Source: Prostheceraeus crozeri
Lineage: Eukaryota > Platyhelminthes > Polycladida > Euryleptidae
DNA: 64,000 nucleotides
Reading direction: 5' to 3'
Assembly (NCBI GenBank): GCA_907163375.1
Contig: CAJQUW010000460.1
Coordinates: 1 to 64,000, forward strand
Under the pieces are notes generated by a model, which was given only the letters and a program-made list of their open reading frames with translations, ran no database searches and was not told the DNA's origin. Made by a program: the position numbers and the translations under genes. Numbering within the stretch: the first letter of the stretch is position 1; each line of letters opens with the position of its first letter. Positions 30,085-42,199 of this stretch are shown in pieces.

Positions 30085-31215
30085 CTTAAGTGGTCTATTT
30101 ATTCTGCACAGCACTATACGTGTTGCATGTAGGTAGATTTAATATGATGCAGAATCAAAGCGTGATATTTGATTTGAACTTGAAAATACAAGAAATATTC
30201 AAGTGATCGGGCCGGTACGGTTAAATATATCTTGATTTGCAATCATTTTACAATTTGTGCGTAGAAAAACTAATTTCCCATAATATAATTCCCACCTAAT
30301 ATTGAAATAATGTTATCGAAGTTTTTCTTTATTTCGGTTAAAAATATCACAAAGAATTAAAATACACTTGAAGTAGAAAAAGATTGCGATATCAAAATTC
30401 CGCGCAGAAATCGACAAAACCGCGCAGCTGCTCTCAATTTTGGAAACACTGATAAAAGGAAAACAGAAGGAATACATATCTATTTCAGTAAGACTGTCAG
30501 TAAAGGCAAGTAATACATGCATGTAATCAACAGTATAAGGCACATGTTTAAGACCATTAAGAAAAGTCAATTACGAGTTATAAATTTAAGAAGATATTTG
30601 AGAGACACCTAACAATCAATCATTCTAAAGTCAGCTTCGCGACTGACAAATTCGATATCAACATTTTGTGAATCATCATTGAAATAGAATGATCGAGATC
30701 CACGTAGACATAAAAGGTAAGAACGCAACAAATGAAAAGACAGTCTATGTTAGAAGTAGATAATAGCATGGACTTTCTACCACTGGCACTGCTTATTCAC
30801 TGGCATTGTTACTTTCCATGATAGATGCAGAAATCATCATTACAGAATACATTGCTGCCTAAATACATACCTTTTTTACACCTGTTGCCTTCTTTTTTCC
30901 ACATTGTACCATAGCTAAATTGCGCACAATCCCACTGCCTACTCTTCTTGTGTCAAGTCAGGCCTAGTATTGTGTCAAATTGAAGAGATATATATCTGAT
31001 ATCCTTTGTCTTCACTCAATAGGTAAAGCACTTCACTTAATAGGTCATAAAACAGTTCAATACAGTCTCCGAGAACATTTCAATTGAAGCTTCTAAACTC
31101 CACACTCACTGATATGAGCAGATTCCGTCTACCGAATCACGCGAAATGGAAAACGTAACTAATTGTAGAATGTCTGAAATTTTTTGATAAAAACAATAAG
31201 TAAAATAATGTTAAC
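30085..31215. other. No gene recognised
   Basis: Unique AT-rich DNA. A short minus-strand frame at 30313-30570 has no recognisable feature. Confidence 0.5.
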
Positions 31216-31799
31216 AACAGGATGGCGGCCAAAATTCAAGCTTCAAATTCCCGGGCAATTTTCCCGAATTTCCACGCTATTTTTCATTTTGACCAGATGT
31301 CATTCCAATTACACCGTTCAAAAATTATCCGGACATTTCTTTGAACTATTTTTATCATAAAATTTGAGACATTTCCTGTTTGAATTTTGCCACTAAATAT
31401 TGACGCATTAGATAATGAACGATATTTAACTTCACCGCAATAAGCTATCAAAATTTTTGAATTCTGTGACCGCTGGTTCTTAAGTTTATAAGCATGAACT
31501 TTTCCTCAATCGGCTGCACCTAATGAACTGCTTGGGATCTGAATGATTTAATATCGACAGAAAAGCCAATTTCTTGAACTTTCCAAATATCAAAACTTCT
31601 TTCATTTTCATCATCTGATTCATAAAATTCTAGAAAGTTGTTTTTTGCCGATTTATCAGACTGAAGTGATCAAACATATTAAGTTGAAGCAACAAATGAC
31701 AAGCAACAACCATGATATCAACATGTAAATGTTGATGCAATGGCACGTTGACAGAAAGTTGTCAAGAAATATCGACAAGAGAAGCCGGGAAACTGCCAC

Positions 31800-32310
31800 A
31801 CTGGACGAAGACCGCAAACGCCACCCCCGGGACTGAATAGAATAGGATAGGACCGACGTACCCCTGCGTGTCGCAAAAAGCGACTAAAAGGGACCTTTTG
31901 CCACTGCAGGTCTGATGTTTGCGGTTTGATGTCTTATTCTCACTGCCTTTCCTCAGTGGCTATACTAAGTTGATGTTGCGCGGGATCCTGGCTGCGGAAT
32001 CTTAGCTGTTGGGATATGCAACAAAGCTCTTTGAGCTTCCTCCCCTGTCTCCTGAGCGATGGCCGCCGTCCCTTTTCGGAGGGGAGTGTGGGGTGGGTGG
32101 GACCGACCATTGAGGATGCTGCCTCCCCGTTCTATGCTATTCAGCCTGTTTGAACAACTTTGTCTTGGGCATGGTAGCACCCACGTGGTATCGGAATGGC
32201 AATCTCCTCGCCAGCAGTTGGCATTTTTTTTTGCTTACTGGGTGTGTCGCCTCGTATTGTCTTGATCCTATCCGCTGGACGGAGCCGGGTAAAACAACAA
32301 CCGTAAACGC
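31800..32310 (+). other. Possible LINE 5' UTR fragment
   Basis: CCCCTGCGTGTCGCAAAAAG followed by CGACTAAAAGGGA (about 31,861) is a motif I associate with 5' regions of non-LTR retrotransposons in invertebrates. GTTTGCGGTTT and its inverse AAACAACAACCGTAAACGCC (about 32,290) bracket the block. Clade not determined. Confidence 0.3.
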
Positions 32311-32479
32311 CAGAAGTAATACAACTTATCATCCTTTTTGTATCAGCTTGCGTAGAATGGACGCATAGTAACCGTCTGTCATAAAATTTGTGTCTGATGT
32401 TTCCACCGAAGTCAGATATAATACTGGAGAATCAAGGTCTCGATCTTTCCTGATTCAAAAGATAGTGATGACGGTGCAA

Positions 32480-33290
32480 ATTGACTGAAGCGACTATATC
32501 GCGGTTAAACACATGCATCCAGGTATTTAATAGCAAGGCCTTTTCTGCGCATGGTGCAAGCTAGCAAAATTTACTTGATTACTTACTAAGAATGGTATTA
32601 GTAACTCCTTCAATCTTTAATTAGAATGGTATTTATTGATATATTTCCCGGGTTTCTGGTATTGCCGTTACCGCAGCAGAGAACAAAATCTTCACCACTG
32701 GAAGAAGCTCCAAATGGTTCCATAAACTAGCGACCCACGCATTTGGAAGCAGTGGTCCATGCGTAAACCACATTGGTTTGGCTGCCTTCTTGTCATGATT
32801 TATTGTAAGGCCTCGAACTGATCACTTAGCCTAGCCATCATTGACTTTTATTGGAAATACCAGCGAAAACTGTAATACACTTTTCTGTCACTGGCAGTCT
32901 TGGTAGAATTTTGTTGGCATGATTTCGTATTGATATCCTTCATCACATTGGTGAGGATGTAGGTGTAAGTAACCAATAGTGCTAAATTGTGCGATGCTCA
33001 CTCAGACGTTTCACTGCTCAAAAAGCTTTAAGCTTGTAAAATATCTTACAACTCACGAAATTGATAATGTGAGGATAAAAGATCATTTATATTTGACTTT
33101 TTTAGCACTTTTTATCACTTTTACCAAAAAAAAACACAAAAAACGATTTTTGCATACCACTGTAGATAGATTACGAGTTTATACTTGCATGCATGAATTA
33201 TAGTCAACCCAGCTCTGTACACGACTTCGATGTGAATAACCACAAATTGTTTTATAAGATGAAACGCTACTCATCTACAAAACTTTTTCA
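32480..33290 (+). repeat. Dispersed repeat family X, copy 1
   Basis: Shares AAAATATCTTACAACT, GCGACCCAC, CATTGGTTTGG, CTTCTTGTCATGATT and AATTATAGTCA, in the same order, with copy 2 (46,950-47,368 plus 49,380-49,790). Non-coding and strongly diverged. Confidence 0.6.
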
Positions 33291-34020
33291 TTAGCGATTT
33301 CACAATAGCGACGCGTCAGCAACACAGCACCATCGCCTCATAGGCATCATTGGCACTGTCATGTGGAAACGAAACAAATTCATGAAGTCATCAAAATTTC
33401 ATCCAGATGCTGCGCAAACGTTTATGTTTACTAGGCTGCATCAATTGAGATTCGAAGAAATTTACTTGAAATTGTGGGCTTAATAATAGTCATAGTAATA
33501 GCAATTGAAATCAAGAAATTATGCTCATTGAACTTAGAGTGAAACTATCACAAAATGGCATTTCCGGACTATTTAAGGGCTAATTGACTATTTCACTAAA
33601 ACTCACGGGCGATTCCCCGGCCCCAACGAAACCCCGCAGGCGATTTCCGGGCTGCCCGGGATTCCCGGGCTCGGCCGCCACCCTGTAATAAAAGATTTTT
33701 TGTCTTCGACTATATCTCTGAATTTATCGCGGGAAATTTTAAAGCGATAAAATTTCCGGTCTTCGCGATAAGCGATACATTTTCGGCTAGAGCGATATTA
33801 TCGTTTTATCGTTTTACTTATTGCAACGCCAACCACTATGTTAATAATATATCGTTTACCAATTGATGTTTTTGATTCTGCATTAGGTCGATGCGATTCA
33901 ATTGAACACATTGTAATGCTCCTATGTTTCAAATCCTAGATTTAGGTACTAATGAAGGATAGTCAACGTAATTACAATCAAAATAATACATAGAGAAAAT
34001 AAAATCATGACGTAAATATA

Positions 34021-35251
34021 CAGGGTGACACACCTAAAGGTTCAATTTTTATTCCCCTCCTATTCATGGAAAAAGAACATAGCGGCACTATGAAATTAGT
34101 GACGCCTGTTATGTGATCATTGGAATATAGCATTTTGTAGCATTTTGTATCGTCGGTGCCCTATATCTATGATTCTGCTTCATAGTTTTGGAACTGTCAA
34201 TTGACAATATTTCGACAATTTCTTTTAAAGTTTCGCATTTTAACTTTTCATGAATGTCAATAGAAATTTCAAGGTAACTTCAGAAGCAGCATTGTATTAT
34301 TAGATTTTAAAAAATTCAACATTCAGAATGTCCTCCTTCCTCTTTGATGACGACGCGAATCGTTGAAAGTACTTGATAACATCTCTGATTTCACCAAGTG
34401 AAAAGCACTCATGCTTCGCTGCTTCAAATTTGCGATGTCTTGAAACGGCCTCTCATATGGATTTGATAAATCCCCAGCGGAAGAATTCACAGAGCATTAA
34501 ATCTGGAGATCGAGGTGGCCCTGACATCGTTGGAGATCCGCATCTCTTCTGACGCCGGGGAAATTGTGGATCTAAGTAGTTGCGAGCACACAAAGGAGAT
34601 CTTCTTTCAGAATTCAAAAGTTGCTCATGATGCCAATGAAGATTATCAGTTGATCAATAACGTCAGATTTGTCGATTTGCTGACCCATCAAGGATGAAGT
34701 GGGCATCGTCAAAGGGTGTTAACTGCATGAAGTGGCTTGACGAAGAATTTCTGCGAAACTCTTCAAAAGCAAAGTTATTTCGACAAGCTTGTCTTCTTCA
34801 CTCAGAGATTTCTCTGGAGATGTTGCATTTTCTATCCGTCTCTTGTTTGATCAAGAACATTGCCAGTCTCCATCAGGAGAACATGCCACATCTTGATTGT
34901 GCTACATGAGGGAGTGTCAACGTTTTTATCATAAACTGCACGAAAAGTTCGTTGCACAAGAGTGGTACTCCCCATGCAGTCATACCAAGCCGCGCATTTA
35001 TCTCGTTGTTGAATGGAAGCCATCAGAGACTGTCATTGTCCCAAATCAATTGGATTTTTTATGAACGTCAATCAATCCAAAATAGTACTATGAAGCAGAA
35101 TCATAGATATAGGGCACCGACGATAATATTAGTGATAATCTACAAAATGCTATATTCCAATGATCACATAACAGGCGGCACTAATTTCATATTGCTCTTT
35201 TTCCATGAATAGGAGAGGAATAAAAATTTAACCTTTAGCTGTGTCACCCTG
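34021..35251. mobile_element. Mariner/Tc1-type element with long terminal inverted repeats
   Basis: TA duplications at 34019-34020 and 35252-35253. The ends CAGGGTGACACA...TGTCACCCTG continue as about 170-bp inverted repeats (34021-34190 and 35082-35251) sharing CCTATTCATGGAAAAAGA and ATCATTGGAATATAGCATTT. Confidence 0.88.
34300..35023 (-). pseudogene. Decayed IS630/mariner-type transposase
   Basis: The N-terminal part (QQRDKCAAWYD, VQRTFRAVYDKN, ETGNV; 34832-35023) is the helix-turn-helix region of an insect-type IS630-like transposase. The C-terminal part (PPRSPDL, FFRWGFIKS, about 34,430-34,520) holds the last catalytic block. Several stops and frameshifts lie between. Confidence 0.6.
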
Positions 35252-35255
35252 TACT

Positions 35256-35380
35256 TTGCAGCATTAACGTTTACGAACTGTAAAGTAGTGACCGCAAAGA
35301 CTGCAAAGTTAACCAGGGACTGCAAAGTGCTGACCAAGGACTGTAAAGGTGAACAGAGACTGTGAAGTAATGCTCATGCG
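35256..35380 (+). repeat. Short tandem repeat around GACTGCAAAGT
   Basis: About five degenerate units of 20-28 bp: ACTGTAAAGTAGTGACC, GACTGCAAAGTTAACC, GGACTGCAAAGTGCTGACC, GGACTGTAAAGGTGAAC. Confidence 0.7.
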
Positions 35381-35879
35381 TTCTGAGGGTTACGGTAATG
35401 TCAACTTTTCAACACGCATAGAAATAAGAAAATTTCGAGATATGGTAACATCATGGTCTTCCTTCTTCACCAATACAGAGAGAAGAGATGTGAAAACAGA
35501 GAAGAAACAAGAGGAATTTGTATGATGTAGCAATGATATCGATTGGGAAAAGCTTGAGTGAGCAAAATAGAAAGTTAGATCTTTCAGAACAAGGCTCGAG
35601 CGCCGGCAGCTTCGGAAATATCTATAATTGGACGGTCTTTGCCGCCAGTACAGTACGCCTTTTGGAATTAACTATCCCATTGATGATACTATAGAAACAT
35701 TGATTTGGACTCAGCCAAAAATTGTTTGATATATTTACCAATCTATAAATACATGCTGTGAGTCTATAATTCATACTATATATTTCTGTTGCCATTTTTC
35801 TTTTAAGCGAAAAATTGAAAACACTCCCTTGTAATGGCGTTGTTTCTGATTTATGAGATCAATAAAATTACATTGTGTG

Positions 35880-36830
35880 AACCGCCCGACGTTTCGTCCG
35901 CCGCGGACTTATTCATGGACAAACTGGCATTGGTAAGCGATGGTTTAAATATCAAAAATGATTTCTCATCAATTCGTGTTTCCTATTCATGGATGGACAA
36001 TGGATCCTGATGTAATTCGCTTCAGTCACCCTAGTATGAATAGGGTTGCTGAGGCGATCGATGATATCGACATCAAAGTCGTCTATAGAAAAAGAATGAT
36101 CAGAATGACGTACGACAATATGATCTGAGATGGCACTCGCACTGTCTAGATTATCAATGCTTCTACGATGTTCAGCAAAAGGGTCGATTCGTAGAGCCAA
36201 TGTAACACTCATTGCATGATCTGCAAATAACGATAAAACGATATACAACATAGCGCATGCTGCAATTATACTTATAAGGAAGCGCTTGAAAAACTTTGCA
36301 CATAAATTTTTCAGTATAACTAAAATTGAAATTGTTGCTAATTTTGGTACCGGGTTGATTTATCACTCTGATAGGTAAATCGTAATTCCTAGTTAATTTA
36401 TTAATTTTACGGGTAGCTGCGTCGCTCGAAATTTAATTTTAAATTGATTTTGTTAGAGCAGTTATGGTTACTAGTCGTAGGCTTATTGACGTTAGGGTAC
36501 TTGAAAGGGTTGAACCCATTGATTTTTAGTTTTAGATCCATTTTAGTTTTACTATTTTCCAAATTTTTCAAAAAAAATTCAATGCAGTCATTAACAGTTA
36601 TACTAAGACCTAAAAAATTGAGAACGTTGTTCTTTGGTACTTCGAGAGTAAACTGAATAGAATTATGAATCGAATTGAAAGTATTTAAAATTTTACTAAA
36701 AGTCTCACTATCGTTAGTAGGGAATGGTCCCAGGATAATGTCATCAATATAGCGGATATCAATTATAGCCCAGGATAATATCAACTAATTTGCAAATAAG
36801 TTTTATCCTGGTATCAGATTTCATAATTAT
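35880..36830 (-). pseudogene. Penelope-like element relic (reverse transcriptase end plus GIY-YIG)
   Basis: Minus strand: RYIDDIILGPFP with FTLEVPKNNVLNFLGLSI (36407-36784) is the reverse transcriptase palm. CNECYIGSTNRPFC and EHRRSIDNLDSASAISDH (35,952-36,366) are the GIY-YIG domain. A CCGACGTTTCGTCCGCCGCG segment (35,886) is the typical Penelope terminal motif. Frameshifts separate the parts. Confidence 0.75.
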
Positions 36831-36835
36831 AGCTA

Positions 36836-37065
36836 ACAAACGTGCTAGAAGGTTGGCAGAAAATGCATTTGGCATACTTGCCAATCGATGGCGAGTATTT
36901 CATTGAAAATTTCCACTGTCAACGACGAATGTTGAATTGGTCGTCAAAAAAGTTGTTCTTCACAATTTTTTGCAATATCAAAGCAATTCATCAGGCGCTA
37001 CTGAATCTTCTGACGATGATGATGACGACGATATTCAAAGTCTTCTACAACCGCTGGCGCAGAGA
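36836..37065 (+). pseudogene. PIF/Harbinger transposase fragment (DDE_4), 5' part
   Basis: ANKRARRLAENAFGILANRW, then VELVVKKVVLHNFLQYQ, is the conserved end of the Harbinger DDE domain, followed by an acidic DDDDDDD stretch. One TGA interrupts it (after RWRVFH). It stops where the LINE 3' tail begins (37,066); the likely continuation lies at 41,239-41,439. Confidence 0.65.
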
Positions 37066-37218
37066 GTAAGTAAGTAAAATGTTTATTTCTTGTAATGAAA
37101 AGCATCACATAACACAAATTAAGTCATCGTTGGCGCAAAAGTAATCAAAAAATACATAAATTCAAATCATCGATCTGCGTGAAATCTTACGCATGTTTAC
37201 TGACTTCATTACACAAAG

Positions 37219-37920
37219 TTATACATGCAGGAAGGAAAGAGGACTGACGAGAAACAGTTCGAGACAGTGGAACTCTATATGTTCGAGATCGGGGCAATGT
37301 ATCTGGTTAGAGTGCATGAAGAGGATTTCTCTGATCGGACCATGAAACAGCTTCAATGCTGCTTTCTGCCTTCTTATGTGCAATGGAGTGAACTTTTGGA
37401 ACTGACAGTCGAGTCCGCATATGATTCGATGAGATCTCTTTCTTACTCTCTCAAACTTTGTCGAGTCTTTTTTATTCATGCCTATGAATAACGGTGCATT
37501 GTCTTCTAAAATAGACAAAACTGTTGCACTATGAAGTCGAATGAGATCAGGTATTTGTAAGAAAGTCTTCAAACGCTTGATCACATAGACTCGTTGACAC
37601 GCGAGCTTGCAGATATTCTGTACATGGCTATCCCAAGAAAATGCTTCATTGTAGATCACACCAAGAATCCGAATCTCCCGCACGAATTCAACATTGGATG
37701 GTAAAAGAACAGAAAGATGAGGCTTCTTCACATTCATAATTTTCGTTTTCTTTTTGTTCAGTTCCAACCCGTGAGTGTTACACCAATTTTCTGCGTGTTG
37801 AATTTCCTCTCTGATAGAAAGTTCTAAGTCTACATTTGCGCAAATGGGAATGCCAATAACGACGTCGTCAGCATACTTGGAAATGAAAGTATCATTGTTC
37901 GATGGTTGCAGAGTTCGCAT
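37219..37920 (-). pseudogene. LINE reverse transcriptase, C-terminal part
   Basis: TFISKYADDVVIG (about residues 10-22) is the catalytic YADD block; HGLELNKKKTKIM and IRILGVIYNEAFSWDSHV are the next conserved blocks. The GVPQG-like upstream motif is split across frames just to the right (37,921-37,990). Confidence 0.8.
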
Positions 37921-38208
37921 GTGTACGTAGAATAAAAACGGAGAAAGTTTTCCCCCTTGCGGGACGCCAGAGGTGACGCGTACAATCGAGCTGAAACAGT
38001 CCTTTCTTAATTTTACCCTTTGACGGCGATTTCAAAGGAAGTCACAACACCAAAGTAAAAAATCACGTGGCAAGTTTGTACTTATCAGAGACCTGAGTAA
38101 ACTCCCATGCTCTAAACAATCGAGGCCTTTTTTAAATCGAGAGTTACGAGTATGACACCAGTAGATGAACAATCGTCCAATACAGAAGAAACGAAGTCGT
38201 GAATACTA

Positions 38209-39025
38209 CCGGGTGTCCACAAAGTCGGGAACCATAGGGAATGAAGGAACATTGCGGTCTAACTTGCACTTTTTTAATCTCATCTCGGTTTGAATGGTTT
38301 GGACTAAGCTTAGAAGCTGACTTTATCAGTCACTCACACACTGGAACGCTAAAATGCAGACAATAGGACTGAAAACAATTGCCTCCAACGCAGGTCTTCG
38401 CTTAGGCGAAGTTTTCCCTAATTTGTCAACGCAGTCGTCACATACGGCGACACATACTTGAAAATGCTGCAGGAGCAGTTCCTGCCTGTGCTTAATGATA
38501 TTGGATTCAAGCCCACCTGGTTTCAACAAGATGGTGCACCGCCGCATTACTCTGTCAAAGTTAGAAATTGGCTCGATGAGACATTTGATAGCTGGATCGG
38601 TCGGCGAGGAACAGTCGAATGGGCTCCGAGGAGTCCTGACCTCACTCCTCTCGATTTCCTTCCTTGGGGTCATATTAAGAACAGGGTATATCAAGACCGA
38701 ATCAGAGATTTATCTCACTTGCAAGAGAGAATCCTGGAGGAATGCTACGAGATTCGACAAAATGTGGTGATGCTGCGAAATGTGCAACATGAAATTTCAG
38801 TCCGATTTCAGAAGTGTCATGATGTTCATGGTGAGCACTTTGAAGATTTACTATAAACACATACATGTACATAGGCCTACAAGTTGGCTGTGCTAAGTAT
38901 AAAAGTTGTTTTCACTTCATTGTTCATTTAATATATGTCCCTTATCACGAACTATGATGATTTTTCCATATTATACTCATATTTTCTACTAAATCCCTAT
39001 GGTTCCCGACTTTGTGGACACCCTG
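38209..39025 (+). mobile_element. Internally deleted mariner-type element
   Basis: TA at 38207-38208 and 39026-39027. 32-bp ends CCGGGTGTCCACAAAGTCGG... (38209-38240) and the inverse at 38994-39025 differ at one base. It is 817 bp long and inserted into the LINE reverse transcriptase. Confidence 0.92.
38458..38856 (+). pseudogene. Mariner/IS630-type transposase, C-terminal half
   Basis: WFQQDGAPPHYSVKVRNWLD and WAPRSPDLTPLDFLPWG carry the second and third acidic catalytic residues. The DNA-binding and first catalytic part are deleted, so it is non-autonomous. Confidence 0.85.
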
Positions 39026-39096
39026 TAATATTGGCATGAACTGTTGATGATAGAGACCGAAAACCGATCTGTTGGGGACCGTAACTATTTATAAGT

Positions 39097-39294
39097 TCAA
39101 CTCTGATTTTGTTGAGAATATAACACAGGAAGAACTGAGATAGGTCTACAGTCATCTAGTGTCGGGTTTCTGCATTTTTGAACGGGTGTAACATTCGCTA
39201 ATTTCCACGAATGAGGAACAGACTTAGAATTGATGGACAAAGCAATTATATGACTGAGCGGACTTGCAAGTTCAGAACTAGCCACTTTAACCAA
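39097..39294 (-). pseudogene. LINE reverse transcriptase, N-terminal part
   Basis: VPHSWKLANVTPVQKCRNP and DDCRPISVLPVL are reverse transcriptase blocks 0-1 of the same LINE, on the other side of the mariner. Confidence 0.75.
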
Positions 39295-39868
39295 AAAAGG
39301 AGGGATGCCATCGCTTCAAGCCGATTTGTTACCTTTCAGGTCATGTAATAATTTTTCAACCTCACCGATATCAACAGAAATATCCCATCGCTCTTCGTCA
39401 CCTGTAGTACACAATTGCGTCAACACATCCCAGTTCGGAGGTTTGTTAAATGCAGAAATCTTTGGTTGAGAAGTTCAGCTGCATCGGTAGTCACCGGTAG
39501 TTCAGATTTTTATTCTTGCTATTCATCATTTTCCAAATTTTCCATAAACCACTTGATTTTGAATGAGCATTTCCAATCTAGTATTGCTTCGCCTTCTCAA
39601 TTTCTGCCTTAACTTTTTGACGGTAATAACGATATAAATTAAAATTCCTTACGCGGTAAGCGGCGAAGCGAAGATTTATCAAATGCTTCAACTTGTGTGT
39701 GAACCATGGTTTTTCATTACCTTTTATAATTACTGCATGACTTGGGATTACCTTCATTGCATCCTGAATAATTACAGCAAGTAACTGAACTTGTCATCAA
39801 GTGAGTCCTGTGATCGATAGATTCGATGTCAACGATAATCGCGGAGATATTCTTTAAATGTTGCAATA

Positions 39869-40570
39869 TTACTCAAACACATCAACTTTGAAGGATTTGT
39901 CAATTTCCAGAGTTGGGCTACCCAAGAGCGGTTCCAAAATGACAACATTATGATCTGCATTTCCGATAGGCGCTTTGATGGCTATTGTGTTTTTATCATC
40001 ATCACTGAAATACGGATATAGGCTTTGGCCTATTAAAATATTATCTAAGACAGAGTCTTTACGAGTTGGCAGTTTTACGATTTGATTGAGATCTAATTGA
40101 TTTTCAAGATCTTCTGTCCGTAACTTGTTTATGTCTCTAACAATCATAATTTTTGAATATGCTAAGAAATCGCAGAAATCAACCATGAAAGAAATCACAA
40201 TCACCTGTTGCAGCTGTGGCACATTTAAATCAGGAGGAACGTAGATTACGAAGAAGATGATAACATTTGCCAGACGAAGAGTCAAACATTCAAAGAAGTC
40301 CGGTTTTGCAGAAGTATCAAGAACTGTGACGGGAATATCATAATGCACATATGCGCAAACTCCGCCACCACGCCTGCCATCTGCACGGTCCTGCCGATAC
40401 AATACATAGTTATGTATATTGATTTCGTCACCAGACATATTCTCAGTTAACCAGGTCTCACATAATGTGATAATCTTTGGTCTAAGAAGATCTGCTACTA
40501 GAGATAGGTCATCATATTTTGGACGTAAGGATTGCACGTTTTGCCAAAAGCACATGTGGAGCAACTGCAT
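39869..40570 (-). pseudogene. LINE APE-type endonuclease
   Basis: WQNVQSLRPKYDDL, LCETWLTENM, GGGVCAYVHYD, LDNILIG and ADHNVVIL are the endonuclease fold blocks in order. The usual GDFN block is degenerate (VRDINKL), and the link to the reverse transcriptase is broken by stops between 39,300 and 39,868. Confidence 0.75.
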
Positions 40571-40863
40571 TCTGCTTGAAGTCGGTTCTGATTGTATATC
40601 AAAGAAGATATGGTTTTCTGCATCGAGTCAAAGTGGAGAGTGAATTTTGCTTCCAAAATGTTCTCAAAGTCTTCCCTGGTGAGAGAATTCAGAAAACTGG
40701 AGTTTGAAGTGCTTTCTTTTTTATCTAGGTCAGTGGACTGAAAGCTACTAACAGCATCACGCAACACACTTGAGAGTTGATCTTTATTGAGTTGCTTAAT
40801 ACGAGATGTTGATATTCTTCTAACATTCGCAAATGTGACATGTGTGTCGTCTTTGGAACTCAT
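40498..40863 (-). CDS. LINE ORF1-like protein
   Basis: A 121-codon frame from ATG 40863, overlapping the endonuclease start by 72 bases. It is polar and helical (RIKQLNKDQLSSVLRDAV; LNSLTREDFENILEAKF), as expected for the short first protein of CR1-like elements. No zinc knuckle is clear beyond CSCSTCAFGKTC near the end. Confidence 0.45.
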   Translation of the reverse strand: MSSKDDTHVTFANVRRISTSRIKQLNKDQLSSVLRDAVSSFQSTDLDKKESTSNSSFLNSLTREDFENILEAKFTLHFDSMQKTISSLIYNQNRLQAECSCSTCAFGKTCNPYVQNMMTYL

Positions 40864-40871
40864 GCTATTGT

Positions 40872-40945
40872 GACAAAATAAACACCGGAATTGAACGTGG
40901 AACCCTCAAACGTCATTCTAACAGCTTAACCACTGCGACACTCTA
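40872..40945 (-). repeat. tRNA-like (SINE head-like) segment at the LINE 5' end
   Basis: Minus strand GTCGCAGTGGTTAAGCTG (box A-like) and, about 35 bases on, CACGTTCAATTCCGG (box B-like). It adjoins the LINE start; no SINE body follows. Confidence 0.4.
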
Positions 40946-41238
40946 CACTTCTGTTGTGACTGTCAATTCAGTTTGTTAAACTTATAAGTCTTTAAATTTG
41001 AGAGATTCTTGCGACCTATGTAGTGACGTGAAAATGCGATTTCTACACTCCACAAGTACGCATAATGTAGACAACCAAGATGAGACACTAAGAAATAATC
41101 ACTGAGACCGACGAGCGAAGATCAATTTCTCCAGATTATAAGAAAGCGATGATGATATCACACAAATGAATACAAAGATGATGTAGATGATCATACAAGG
41201 ACTCTGACGATATAAATTTCCACAGAAATGGCAACCAA

Positions 41239-41439
41239 AGAACGGTGAAACTCTGCAATATATCTCGTCTGTTACCAGCTACAATTAACCAACCGACCGT
41301 CACGATGACAAGGAAGAGTAGAGGTATTCGACCTACAAAGATCGCTGTCCGTGCTCGAGAAGCATTTGAAAACTATTTTATCTCTCCAGAAGGAGAAGTG
41401 AAATGGCAAAATCGCGTTTGCCTAGGTCCTGGTATATAA
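41239..41439 (+). pseudogene. PIF/Harbinger transposase C-terminus, 3' part
   Basis: AVRAREAFENYFISPEGEVK followed by WQNRVC is the usual Harbinger C-terminal block (RExFxxYF...G.V.WQ). With 36,836-37,065 it would frame the inserted LINE. Confidence 0.5.
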
Positions 41440-41754
41440 CTAAATCCAACCGATATTTTGCTGTGCATTGTTCTGCAGGTCTATGTTACATTAGTTGGAG
41501 GTTCTGATGCTATTTTTGATAAATATATTTTTGAAGATTTAAAATTGCCGGGTTATCATTCATAGTAAAATAAAGGTTTTTGCGAGAACCAAGTAAATTT
41601 TGATGGATCATTTACAATATGTAGTTCATATCAAAAGCAAGTGAAGATATTAATTTTATTTCATTAGAGAAGGCTACAATTCATCTCGATAATGTTGGAT
41701 TAAAAATACGGTTAAATTTGCTTAAAAAATTAGGCTGAATCAAACATTATCAAA

Positions 41755-41945
41755 TAGAGAATTTCCTCACCTGATAATCCTATGTCTTTGACAATTTTCC
41801 TCCGCATCATATTTTTCTTTTCAAAGTCCTTGTAATCGGCTCTTCCTTTGTCAAACAAAATTTAATTTTCTTGAACAACATGGATGATGTATTCTGCCGC
41901 AGCACCCGTTTCCATTGCAATCAGCTCATGACCTGATTTGTTTCA
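41755..41945 (-). pseudogene. MADF/Myb-like protein relic, likely Harbinger partner
   Basis: Minus strand: ELIAMETGAAAEYIIHVV, a stop, then ILFDKGRADYKDFEKKN and RRKIVKDIGLSGEE. The second part matches the start of a MADF (Myb/SANT-like) domain. Harbinger elements encode such a DNA-binding partner next to the transposase. Confidence 0.45.
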
Positions 41946-42199
41946 TCCATGGTATTACTATATTTATAAGTCCATGGTTTCATCCTATTTCAAAGACGTT
42001 ATTCAAAAAACCTATGAATCGGTCTTCTACGGTCATCAAACAGTCTCAACGCTGAAAATTTCACGAGCTGTGAACACAATTGTCTCATCGGTGGGGGGCG
42101 CGACACGCAGATGGCTTGAGAGTTGTCAAGAACAAAGTAATCGCGCAATTGAAGAGCCAATCACACACCGATATTTTGTTAACTTTGAAGGTGAATTAT

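Larger units (their letters stand above)
31218..33683. mobile_element. Possible DNA transposon with CAGGGTGGCGGCC-type ends
   Basis: ACAGGATGGCGGCC at 31,218 and the inverse GGCCGCCACCCTGT at 33,671-33,684, with CCCGGG-rich subterminal DNA at both ends. A third, solitary copy (CAGGGTGGCGGCCG) lies at 46,082. The interior holds other relics and no transposase. No target duplication was recognised. Confidence 0.3.
37067..40900 (-). mobile_element. CR1/Jockey-like LINE, full-length but decayed, split by a mariner
   Basis: Minus strand, 5' to 3': ORF1 (40863 down), endonuclease, reverse transcriptase, 3' tail ending AGTAAGTAAGTAAAATG at 37,067, an oligomeric TACT tail typical of CR1-like LINEs. 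A mariner at 38,209-39,025 interrupts the reverse transcriptase. The insertion lies within a Harbinger gene. Confidence 0.75.

Noticed and set aside
31965..32368. Short frames on both strands
   Set aside because: They overlap a probable LINE leader and have no domain or codon signal.
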